A DNA stretch of 60,000 nt from positions 1,366,001-1,426,000 of the forward strand of contig NC_088322.1 in the NCBI RefSeq assembly GCF_910592395.1, written 5' to 3'. The DNA is from Lineus longissimus (taxonomy: Eukaryota; Nemertea; Pilidiophora; Heteronemertea; Lineidae). The notes below the pieces were generated by a model. That model worked only from the letters and a program-made list of their open reading frames with translations, searched no databases and was not told the origin of the DNA. Of the stretch, positions 35,986 through 45,537 are shown one piece after another (the stretch's first letter is position 1; each line of letters opens with the position of its first letter). Made by a program: the position numbers and the translations under genes.

Positions 35986-38900
35986 GTTGAGTAGCACATG
36001 AAAACCTCTGCAGTCTCTTGTGAACTTGTCGGCAAAAGCGTTGCCATGGAGATTCAGCCATTGTTTGAGAAGTTGGAATGTTTTTCATCTTCCATCTAGT
36101 CATTTGGCCACTGATGATGTCAACAGCAAGGTATGTCCCTTTCTCATCTATAGATTCCAATTCTCGGATAATGGCCCCAGTATCTATGGTGTCCTTGGTC
36201 TGTCCAAGGCAACTCCTGGCATGGTCTCTCCCCTCCACTTCTGTGGACTCAGTTTCGAGTGGAACTGTCCCAGGGACTCTGGTGTCCTTGGTCTGTCCAA
36301 GGCAACTCCTGGTATGGTCTCTCCCCTCCACTTCTGTGGATTCAGTTTCCAGTGGAACTGTCCCAGGAACTCTGGTGTCCTTGGTCTGTCCAAGGCAACT
36401 CCTGGCATGGTCTCTTCTCGCCACTTCTGTGGATATAGTTTCCACTTGAACTTCCCCAGGGTCTATGGTGTCCTTGGTCTGTCCAAGGCAACTCCTGGCA
36501 TGGTCTCTCCCCTCCACTTCTGTGGATTCAGTTTCCAGTGGAACTGTCCCTGGGACTCTGGTGTCCTTGGTCTGTCCAAGGCAACTGCTGGCATGGTCTC
36601 TCCCCTCCACTACTGTGGATTCACTTTCCATTGGAACTGTCCCAGGGACTCTGGTGTCCTTGGTCTGTCCAAGGCAACTCCTGGCATGGTCTCTCCCCTC
36701 CACTTCTGTGGATTCAGTTTCCAGTGGAACTGTCCGAGGGACTCTGGTGTCCTTGGTCTGTCCAAGGCAACTCCTGGCATGGTCTCTTCCCGCCACTTCT
36801 GTGGATATTGTTTCCATTTGAACTTCCCCGGGGTCTATGGTGTCCTTGGTCTGTCCAACGCAACTTCTGGCATGGTCTCTCCCCTCCACTTCTGTGGATT
36901 CAGTTTCCATTGGAACTGTCCCAGGGTCTATGGTGTCCTTGGTCTGTCCAAGGCAACTCCTGGCATGGTCTGTCCCCTCCACTTCTGTGGATTCAGTTTC
37001 CATTGGAACTGTCCCAGTGACTCTGGTGTCCTTGGTCTGTCCAAGGCAACTCCGGGCATGGTCTCTCCCCTCCACTTCTGTGGATTCAGTTTCCATTGGA
37101 ACTGTCCCAGGGTCTATGGTGTCCTTGGTCTGTCCAAGGCAACTCATGGCATGGTCTCTCCCCTCCACTTCTGTGGATATAGTTTCCACTTGAACTGTCC
37201 CAGGGTCTCTGGTGTCCTTGGTCTGTCCAAGGCAACTCCGGGCATGGTCTCTCCCCTCCACTTCTGTGGATTCAGTTTCCATTGGAACTGTCCCAGGGTC
37301 TCTGGTGTCCTTGGTCTGTCCAAGGCAACTCCGGGCATGGTCTCTCCCCTCCACTTCTGTGGATTCAGTTTCCATTGGAACTGTCCCAGGGTCTCTGGTG
37401 TCCTTGGTCTGTCCAAGGCAACTCCTGGCATGGTCTCTCCCCTCCACTTCTGTGGTGGATTCATCCTCCATTGAAACAGCCGCAGGGTTTGCAGCGTCCT
37501 CAATCTTTTCATGTGAGGTCCTTACATTGTCTTTCACCGTTGCTGTTTGACATTTAATATCAACACCAACATCTTTGGTTTCTTCTCCCTTTCTGCACAG
37601 TCTTCTCACAAAGGCTTTCATTATGCTGGCCACTTTTGCACTCTTGGCAACATCAAGTTTGAGTCCCGCCAAGACATTGTGACCTGGTGCAAAGAATGTA
37701 GGGATGAAACCCTTGTGGAGGGCGTCAGCAAGGTCCTCATACACCTTACACACCATCTCACCAAGACTCTGCTCTGACTTACGGAAATCCTCAGCATTCA
37801 TCAGAAACATGGACTTCAGCTGGTAACTGCTGATGTAGTCATCAACATTCTTAGGAAGACCTTCACCTTCAGCAATCATGATGCGGCACACATCTGGATT
37901 CTTCAGACATTTGGCTGTGATATACACATTCTTGATCCTGTTTTCTAGGCTATTGATATGTTCCACCTCAAGATGTGAAAACGATATCCGCCAGAGTCCC
38001 TCTAATTGTTGTTCCGTCAACTGCTTGGCTAGTTTGCTCTTTTTATAAGGTGGCTTAGGTACCAGGAGGTATCCCCACTTCTTGAGTTCATTGTGGTCCA
38101 TCAACCAGGTGCTTTGTTTGAATTCCTCCCGCCAGTCATCAAAGTGAACACAAGGCACAGCATCAACTGATACACGCAGTTTGTTTGATTCCCAATCAAG
38201 TAAAATGGGAGAACAGGCTTTTCGATTTTTGTCAATATCAGGCCCAGCTAAATCTCCAGGTTGGTAATATTTCAATCCATATCCAGATGGTTTTGATTCA
38301 ATAGTAGTCTCCAATTCATCGAAAAAGTATCGATGGAAGTCTCTGCTGCCACTTGGCAAATATATTTTGCCTCCAGAATATTGCGCATATCCTGAATGCA
38401 CTGGAATGGGATGAGTTGACCTCTCCTCATATAGGAACAGTATGTCCATTTCATTAGGGAGACCAACCCTACATCTCTCTGCAACACTACCACAAACCTT
38501 CCGATTCTGGCTGGTATCAAATAGCTTTAACATTTCACCTGTGTGCAGGGAATCAGGCATAAATTTCAAAACTGCATCATGCACCTTCTGTGTCGTCGCA
38601 TTAGGTATTTTCAAGACACTTCCTATCCCTGGAACTTGGCTGAAGTTTTCCACTGGCATTTTGAGTATCTCTGCTGGACTAATTGAGAACCATTTGAAAT
38701 AATCAATGCAATCAGAAAATGACAAGCAAGATAATGCAGGAGATGCTTCCTCGAATCCTTTCAGTAATGGTAGCCTAACAATATCAATAAATCCATGAGT
38801 GCAACTCAACTTAAGACAATTTTGAAGTAGTGGAGTTGCAAGGTCATTACTATCTTCCACTGCATCCAAAATCATTCTTGCACACGAGGTGTATCCAAGT

Positions 38901-41900
38901 CTAACACATGTACGAATTGAAGATTTAGGGTGAGCCTGGTTGGTTTTGATCCAACGTGATACCATGTCCTCATCTCTTCTATAGATAGAAATATCAATAG
39001 GAGTAAAACTAGATTGTCTACCTTTAGGATTCACACCAAGACTACCCAGGTAATCTACAAGATCAGTACTGGATGATAGAGCTGCCATGTGCAACACATT
39101 GAGCCCTTTCTTATCAGTGGTGTTCACATCAGCCCCGAGACTGATGAGATGTTTGAACATGTCCAGGTTACCCTTCGATGATGAGATCAGTAGCGGGGTG
39201 CTATCATCACCAGCCCTACAGTTCACATCCAAGCGGAGGCTATTAACCAGGTAATCTACAAGATCAGTATTGGATGATCGAGACGCCATGTGCATCACAC
39301 TGAGCCCATTCTTATCAGTGGCGTTCACATCAGCCCCGAGACTGATGAGATGTTTGAACATGTCCAGGTTACCCTTCAATGATGAGAACAGTAGCGGGGT
39401 TCTATTATCACCAGTCCTACAGTTCACATCCAAGCCGAGGCTATTAACCAGGTAATCTACAAGATCAGTATTGGATGATTGAGACGCCATGTGCATCACA
39501 TTGAGCCCATTCTTATCAGTGGCTTTCACATCAGCCCCGAGACTGATGAGATGTTTGAACATGTCCAGGTTACCCTTCAATGATGAGAACAGTAGCGGGG
39601 TTCTATTATCACCAGTCCTACAGTTCACATCCAAGCCGAGGCTATTAACCAGGTAATCTACAAGATCAGTATTAGATGATCGGGCTGCCCAGTGCATCAC
39701 ATTGAGCCCATTCTTATCAGTGGCTTTCACATCAGCCCCGAGACTGATGAGATGTTTGAACATGTCCAGGTTACTCTCCCATGATGAGAACAGTAGCGGG
39801 GTGCTATCATTACCAATCCTACAGTTCACATCCAAGCCGAGGCTATTAACCAGGTAATCTACAAGATCAGTATTGGATGATAGAGCTGCCATGTGCATCA
39901 CATTGAGCCCATTCTCATCAGTGGCGTTCACATCAGCCCCGAGACTGATGAGATGTTTGAACATGTCCAGGTTACCCTTCAATGATAGGAGCAGTAGTGC
40001 CAGTAGTGAGATGCTATCATCACCAGTCCTACAGTTCACATCCAAGCCGAGGCTATGAACCAGGTAATCTACAAGATCAGTATTGGATGATAGAGCTGCC
40101 ATGTGCATCACATTGAGCCCATTCTTATCAGTGGCGTTCACATCAGCCCTGAGACTGATGAGATGTTTGAACATGTCCAGGTTACCCTTCCGTGATGAGA
40201 ACAGTAGCGGGGTGCTATCATTACCAGTCCTACAGTTCACATCCAAGCCGAGGCTATTAACCAGGTAATCTACAAGATCAGTACTGGATGATTGAGCTGC
40301 CACGTGCATCACATTGAGCCCTTTCTTATCAGTGGCGTTCACATCAGCCCCGAGACTGATGAGATGTTTGAACATGTCCAGGTTACCCTTCAATAATAGG
40401 AGCAGTAGCGGGGTGCTATCATCACCAGTCCTACAGTTCACATCCAAGCGGATGCTATTAACCAGGTAATCGACAAGATCAGTATTGGATGATAGAGACG
40501 CCATCCGCATCACATTGAGCCCATTCTTATCAGTGGCGTTCACATCAGCCCCGAGACTGATGAGATGTTTGAACATGTCCAGGTTATCCTCCGTTGATGA
40601 GATCAGTAGCGGGGTGCTATCATCACCAGTCCTACAGTTCACATCCAAGCCGAGGCTATTAACCAGGTAATCTACAAGATCAGTACGGGATGATAGAGCT
40701 GCCAGGTGCATCACATTCCACCCATTCTTATCAGTGGCGTTCACATCAGCCCCGAGACTGATGAGATGTTTGAACATGTCCAGGTTAACCTCCGTTGATG
40801 AGAACAGTAGCGGGGTGCTATCATCACCAGTCCTACAGTTCACATCCAAGCCGAGGCTATTAACCAGGTAATCTACAAGATCAGTACTGGATGATTGAGC
40901 TGCCACGTGCATCACATTGAGCCCTTTCTTATCAGTGGCGTTCACATCAGCCCCGAGACTGATGAGATGTTTGAACATGTCCAGGTTACCCTTCAATGAT
41001 GAGAACAGTAGCGGGGTGCTATCATCACCAGTCCTACAGTTCACATCCAAGCGGAGGCTATTAACCAGGTAATCGACAAGATCAGTATTGGATGATAGAG
41101 ACGCCATCCGCATCACATTGAGCCCATTCTTATCAGTGGCGTTCACATCAGCCCCGAGACTGATGAGATGTTTGAACATGTCCAGGTTATCCTCCGTTGA
41201 TGAGATCAGTAGCGGGGTGCTATCATCACCAGTCCTACAGTTCACATCCAAGCCGAGGCTATTAACCAGGTAATCTACAAGATCAGTACTGGATGATTGA
41301 GACGCCATGTGCATCACATTCCACCCATTCTTATCAGTGGCGTTCACATCAGCCCCGAGACTGATGAGATGTTTGAACATGTCCAGGTTAACCTCCGTTG
41401 ATGAGAACAGTAGCGGGGTGCTATCATCACCAGTCCTACAGTTCACATCCAAGCTGAGGCTATTAACCAGGTAATCTACAAGATCAGTATTGGATATAAA
41501 CTGAGACGCCATCTGCATCACATTCCACCCATTCTTATTAGTGGCGTTCACATCAGCCCCGAGACTGATGAGATGTTTGAACATGTCCAGGTTACCCTTC
41601 AATGATGAGAACAGTAGCGGGGTGCTATCATCACCAGCCCTACAGTTCACATCCAAGCCGAGGCTATTAACCAGGTAATCTACAAGATCAGTATTGGATG
41701 ATAGAGCTGCCTTGTGCATCACATTGAGCCCATTCTTATCAGTGGCGTTCACATCAGCCCCGAGACTGATGAGATGTTTGAACATGTCCAGGTTACCCTC
41801 CGTTGATGAGAACAGTAACGGGGTTCTATTATCACCAGTCCTACAGTTCACATCCAAGCCGAGGCTATTAACCAGGTAATCTACAAGATCAGTATTGGAT

Positions 41901-42691
41901 GATAGAGCTGCCTTGTGCATCACATTGAGCCCATTCTTATCAGTGGCGTTCACATCAGCCCCGAGACTGATGAGATGTTTGAACATGTCCAGGTTACCCT
42001 CCATTGATGAGAACAGTAACGGGGTTCTATCACCACCAGTCTTACAGTTCACATCCAAGCCGAGGCTATTAACCAGGTAATCTACAAGATCAGTATTGGA
42101 TGATAGAGCTGCCTTGTGCATCACATTGAGCCCATTCTTATCAGTGGCGTTCACATCAGCCCCGAGACTGATGAGATGTTTGAACATGTCCAGGTTACCC
42201 TCCGTTGATGAGAACAGTAACGGGGTTCTATCACCACCAGTCTTACAGTTCACATCCAAGCCGAGGCTATTAACCAGGTAATCTACAAGATCAGTATTGG
42301 ATGATCGAGCTGCCCAGTGCAATGCATTGCATCCTAATTTGTTTACAGCGAAGACATCAGCCCCAAGGCTTATGAAGTATTTCACCATGTCCATGTTACC
42401 CGTTAATGAGCAGTTTGCCAAGGGATTACTGCCACCCTCTGTTTTACAGTTGACATCAGCTCCTTGACTGACTAGGTACTCAACAACTTTCTGTTCACTT
42501 GACATTGCCGCACAATGCAGCACCATCTCCCCCTCGTCATTCTTGGCGGTGATATCTTCCCCCTGGTGGACAAGAGACTGAACTTGATCCAAGTTGCCAT
42601 CTTTGGCCGCTTTGTGTAAAGGATACTTTTCAGGTTTCTCACCAGGTGGCATTTCACCACTACTCTTTTGTGAAGTTATCGCCGCGGCCAT
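35906..42691 (-). CDS. ankyrin-repeat protein with Mab-21/cGAS-like nucleotidyltransferase domain and C-terminal membrane segment
   Basis: A single 2261-aa open frame, start AAAATGG at 42691. Domain order: about 36 ankyrin repeats (residues about 20-1270, mostly 16 copies of a 67-aa double repeat); a Mab-21-type nucleotidyltransferase (about 1340-1640) with the GS motif in VCGSVAERCRVGLPNEMDIL near residue 1400, catalytic E-x-D, and a third acid in LRVSVDAVPCVHF near 1507; the usual C-terminal half (WRISFSHLEVEHI, SSYQLKSMFL); 14 copies of a 30-aa repeat (VEGRDHARSCLGQTKDT); and a hydrophobic C-terminus (LVFLLVLGISVSFILIFYPYI). All three catalytic acids are kept, so it may synthesise a nucleotide second messenger like cGAS-like receptors. 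Sensing role and ligand are inferred. No zinc-thumb cysteines are seen. It lies opposite to CDK5RAP3 and may be nested in its large intron. Confidence 0.85.
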   Translation of the reverse strand: MAAAITSQKSSGEMPPGEKPEKYPLHKAAKDGNLDQVQSLVHQGEDITAKNDEGEMVLHCAAMSSEQKVVEYLVSQGADVNCKTEGGSNPLANCSLTGNMDMVKYFISLGADVFAVNKLGCNALHWAARSSNTDLVDYLVNSLGLDVNCKTGGDRTPLLFSSTEGNLDMFKHLISLGADVNATDKNGLNVMHKAALSSNTDLVDYLVNSLGLDVNCKTGGDRTPLLFSSMEGNLDMFKHLISLGADVNATDKNGLNVMHKAALSSNTDLVDYLVNSLGLDVNCRTGDNRTPLLFSSTEGNLDMFKHLISLGADVNATDKNGLNVMHKAALSSNTDLVDYLVNSLGLDVNCRAGDDSTPLLFSSLKGNLDMFKHLISLGADVNATNKNGWNVMQMASQFISNTDLVDYLVNSLSLDVNCRTGDDSTPLLFSSTEVNLDMFKHLISLGADVNATDKNGWNVMHMASQSSSTDLVDYLVNSLGLDVNCRTGDDSTPLLISSTEDNLDMFKHLISLGADVNATDKNGLNVMRMASLSSNTDLVDYLVNSLRLDVNCRTGDDSTPLLFSSLKGNLDMFKHLISLGADVNATDKKGLNVMHVAAQSSSTDLVDYLVNSLGLDVNCRTGDDSTPLLFSSTEVNLDMFKHLISLGADVNATDKNGWNVMHLAALSSRTDLVDYLVNSLGLDVNCRTGDDSTPLLISSTEDNLDMFKHLISLGADVNATDKNGLNVMRMASLSSNTDLVDYLVNSIRLDVNCRTGDDSTPLLLLLLKGNLDMFKHLISLGADVNATDKKGLNVMHVAAQSSSTDLVDYLVNSLGLDVNCRTGNDSTPLLFSSRKGNLDMFKHLISLRADVNATDKNGLNVMHMAALSSNTDLVDYLVHSLGLDVNCRTGDDSISLLALLLLSLKGNLDMFKHLISLGADVNATDENGLNVMHMAALSSNTDLVDYLVNSLGLDVNCRIGNDSTPLLFSSWESNLDMFKHLISLGADVKATDKNGLNVMHWAARSSNTDLVDYLVNSLGLDVNCRTGDNRTPLLFSSLKGNLDMFKHLISLGADVKATDKNGLNVMHMASQSSNTDLVDYLVNSLGLDVNCRTGDNRTPLLFSSLKGNLDMFKHLISLGADVNATDKNGLSVMHMASRSSNTDLVDYLVNSLRLDVNCRAGDDSTPLLISSSKGNLDMFKHLISLGADVNTTDKKGLNVLHMAALSSSTDLVDYLGSLGVNPKGRQSSFTPIDISIYRRDEDMVSRWIKTNQAHPKSSIRTCVRLGYTSCARMILDAVEDSNDLATPLLQNCLKLSCTHGFIDIVRLPLLKGFEEASPALSCLSFSDCIDYFKWFSISPAEILKMPVENFSQVPGIGSVLKIPNATTQKVHDAVLKFMPDSLHTGEMLKLFDTSQNRKVCGSVAERCRVGLPNEMDILFLYEERSTHPIPVHSGYAQYSGGKIYLPSGSRDFHRYFFDELETTIESKPSGYGLKYYQPGDLAGPDIDKNRKACSPILLDWESNKLRVSVDAVPCVHFDDWREEFKQSTWLMDHNELKKWGYLLVPKPPYKKSKLAKQLTEQQLEGLWRISFSHLEVEHINSLENRIKNVYITAKCLKNPDVCRIMIAEGEGLPKNVDDYISSYQLKSMFLMNAEDFRKSEQSLGEMVCKVYEDLADALHKGFIPTFFAPGHNVLAGLKLDVAKSAKVASIMKAFVRRLCRKGEETKDVGVDIKCQTATVKDNVRTSHEKIEDAANPAAVSMEDESTTEVEGRDHARSCLGQTKDTRDPGTVPMETESTEVEGRDHARSCLGQTKDTRDPGTVPMETESTEVEGRDHARSCLGQTKDTRDPGTVQVETISTEVEGRDHAMSCLGQTKDTIDPGTVPMETESTEVEGRDHARSCLGQTKDTRVTGTVPMETESTEVEGTDHARSCLGQTKDTIDPGTVPMETESTEVEGRDHARSCVGQTKDTIDPGEVQMETISTEVAGRDHARSCLGQTKDTRVPRTVPLETESTEVEGRDHARSCLGQTKDTRVPGTVPMESESTVVEGRDHASSCLGQTKDTRVPGTVPLETESTEVEGRDHARSCLGQTKDTIDPGEVQVETISTEVARRDHARSCLGQTKDTRVPGTVPLETESTEVEGRDHTRSCLGQTKDTRVPGTVPLETESTEVEGRDHARSCLGQTKDTIDTGAIIRELESIDEKGTYLAVDIISGQMTRWKMKNIPTSQTMAESPWQRFCRQVHKRLQRFSCATQRVISKLVFLLVLGISVSFILIFYPYI
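36160..37460 (-). repeat. 90-bp coding minisatellite, 14 copies
   Basis: Lies inside the ankyrin/Mab-21 gene and encodes 14 units of 30 residues. Units differ at a few places (RDPG, IDPG, RVPG; VPMETES, VPLETES, VQVETIS). The 90-bp period keeps the frame. The region looks charged and disordered. Confidence 0.93.
39050..42290 (-). repeat. 201-bp coding repeat, 16 copies (double ankyrin units)
   Basis: Each 201-bp unit encodes 67 aa (two ankyrin repeats; core LDMFKHLISLGADV and NTDLVDYLVNSLGLDVNC). Blocks of three units (STEVN, STEDN, then LKGN types) occur twice in a row, a 603-bp higher-order duplication at about 40250-41460. A few units carry insertions (FISNT near 41500; LALLLL near 39990) that keep the frame. 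Confidence 0.9.
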
Positions 42692-43747
42692 TTTGATAAA
42701 ATGGAAGTTAAATATATTTATCGTTGATATGATACAGAATTGTTTAATCCTGAAAGTGAAACTATTTGACTTGTCTGAAGAAGAAGTAGTTGTTTCGTGA
42801 TTGTTTACCTTTGTCTGTGCACTGAATCTTACTTTGTATTATTTTCTGCGTTCCAAGCAAATGGTTAATGTATTACAGATTTTGATGTTCTTTTATGCAA
42901 TCCTTTCTGTTATAGTGGGTTAGGGTATTGTATTGGCTTGCATTAGGATGATAACTAAGAGGTCAATTTGTTAGTTCAACTCTAAACTAGAACTTTTTGA
43001 GAAATGAAAATAATCACTGATTGATATGTTCCTTGGTGCAATGGAGAGAGGCTTTGGATACCTTTCAAATTGTGTAGTTTTTTTTTCAGTTGGCTTTGAA
43101 AAAAATGCCTATTTATGACGTTGTCTGATATAAGACTACTTTAAGATTCCTTTTGCAAGTTTCTATTCCAACTGGTTGTAAGAATGCACACATTGATCAT
43201 GTCAATCTTATAGCAATGTATTATGATCAATACTGGAAAGACAAATTTGCAAATGTTTTTTTCTTCTGACTAAAGAAATTTGTAGGAAAAATACTGGTCA
43301 GTTAAAATGAAATGAACCTGTGAATGTCAATGCCTTTTAAGGCCAAAATAAGTAGAAATATAATTGCTTTACCTGTTTTTGGCGTAGACTTGAAGACTGT
43401 TAAACCTCAGGTTGATTGTGATTAAAAAAATCACAACCAAAGAGTCCATCACTCGTGTCTTTAAAATGTTCTTGTGAGTTTTGTTACCATATTCAAGTTG
43501 TCTAGCGGCTCCACAATCCTCCTCACTACTTGCGCTGGTCCAAAATATCACCGTCAGTTTGGATAAAATCAAGTCTGCAGCTATTTGAATTGAAACTGAG
43601 TGAATTAATCCAAAATCAGGTTTTGAATAATCACATGTGAATGTACAGTACCTTAATCCAAAGCAAATTTCCGTCCTGTTCTATTCAAAACACTGTGTCA
43701 ATTGTATAATCCAAACTTAGAAATATTGTGCCTCGAACTGGTTTCGT
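42692..43747. other. upstream region of the ankyrin gene, non-coding
   Basis: No exon recognised on either strand. It should hold the ankyrin gene promoter on the minus strand, but no clear element stands out. Confidence 0.45.
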
Positions 43748-45537
43748 GAGCCAATATTCTCTGCTGGATGCTGGTCCTGGCCTGGAGCTGGTTTGGTGAG
43801 CCAAACTGTGTTGCTGGATGCTGGTTCTGGCTTGGAGCTGGTTTGGTGAGCCAAACTGTGTTGCTGGATGCTGGTCCTGGCCTGGAGCTGGTTTGGTGAG
43901 CCAAACTGTGTTGCTGGATGCTGATCCTGGCCTGGAGCTGGTTTGGTGAGCCAAACTGTGTTGCTGGATGCTGGTCCTGGCCTGGAGCTGGTTTGGAGAG
44001 CCAAACTGTGTTGCTGGATGCTGGTCCTGGCCTGGAGCTGGTTTGGTGAGCCAAACTGTGTTGCTGGATGCTGGTTCTGGCTTGGAGCTGGTTTGGTGAG
44101 CCAAACTGTGTTGCTGGATGCTGGTCCTGGCCTGGAGCTGGTTTGGTGAGCCAAACTGTGTTGCTGGATGCTGATCCTGGCCTGAAGCTGGTTTGGTGAG
44201 CCAAACTGTGTTGCTGGATGCTGGTTCTGGCTTGGAGCTGGTTTGGTGAGCCAAACTGTGTTGCTGGATGCTGGTCCTGGCCTGGAGCTGGTTTGGTGAG
44301 CCAAACTGTGTTGCTGGATGCTGATCCTGGCCTGGAGCTGGTTTGGTGAGCCAAACTGTGTTGCTGGATGCTGATCCTGGCCTGGAGCTGGTTTGGTGAG
44401 CCAAACTGTGTTGCTGGATGCTGATCCTGGCCTGGAGCTGGTTTGGTGAGCCAAACTGTGTTGCTGGATGCCGATCCTGGCCTGGATCTGGTTTGGAGAG
44501 CCAAACTGTGTTGCTGGATGCTGATCCTGGCGTGGAGCTGGTTTGGTGAGCCAAACTGTGTTGCTGGATGCTGATCCTGGCGTGGAGCTGGTTTGGTGAG
44601 CCAAACTGTGTTGCTGGATGCTGGTCCTGGCCTGGAGCTGGTTTGGTGAGCCAAACTGTGTTGCTGGATGCTGGTCCTGGCTTGGAGCTGGTTTGATGAG
44701 CAAAACTGTGTTGCAGGATGCTGGTCCTGGCCTGGATCTGGTTTGGTGAGCCAAACTGTGTTGCTGGATGCTGATCCTGGCGTGGAGCTGGTTTGGTGAG
44801 CCAAACTGTGTTGCTGGATGCTGGTCCTGGCCTGGAGCTGGTTTGGTGAGCCAAACTGTGTTGCTGGATGCTGGTCCTGGCTTGGAGCTGGTTTGATGAG
44901 CAAAACTGTGTTGCTGGATGCTGGTCCTGGCCTGGATCTGGTTTGGAGAGCCAAACTGTGTTGCTGGATGCTGATCCTGGCGTGGAGCTGGTTTGGTGAG
45001 CCAAACTGTGTTGCTGGATGCTGATCCTGGCGTGGAGCTGGTTTGGTGAGCCAAACTGTGTTGCTGGATGCTGGTCCTGGCCTGGAGCTGGTTTGGTGAG
45101 CCAAACTGTGTTGCTGGATGCTGGTCCTGGCTTGGAGCTGGTTTGATGAGCAAAACTGTGTTGCTGGATGCTGATCCTGGCCTGGATCTGGTTTGGTGAG
45201 CCAAACTGTGTTGCTGGATGCTGATCCTGGCCTGGAGCTGGTTTGGTGAGCCAAACTGTGTTGCTGGATGCTGGTCCTGGCTTGGAGCTGGTTTGATGAG
45301 CAAAACTGTGTTGCTGGATGCTGATCCTGGCCTGGAGCTTTTTTGATGAGCAAAACTGTGTTGCTGGATGCTGATCCTGGCCTGGATCTGGTTTGGAGAG
45401 CCAAACTGTGTTGCTGGATGCCGATCCTGGCCTGGAGCTGGTTTGGTGAGCCAAACTGTGTTGCTGGATGCTGATCCTGGCCTGGAGCTGGTTTGGTGAG
45501 CCAAACTGTGTTGCTGGATGCTGATCCTGGCCTGGAG
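43748..45537 (-). repeat. 50-bp minisatellite, about 36 copies
   Basis: The period is exactly 50 bp (GCTGGTTTGGTGAGCCAAAC then TGTGTTGCTGGATGCTGGTC). Because 50 is not a multiple of three and the unit lacks stops on the minus strand, all three minus frames are open for over 600 codons and repeat the same 50-codon pattern. This is a repeat artefact, not a gene. Confidence 0.95.

Noticed and set aside
36020-37474. 484-codon open frame on the + strand, antisense to the ankyrin gene
   Set aside because: It is the complement of the 90-bp coding minisatellite; it repeats one pattern and has no domain.
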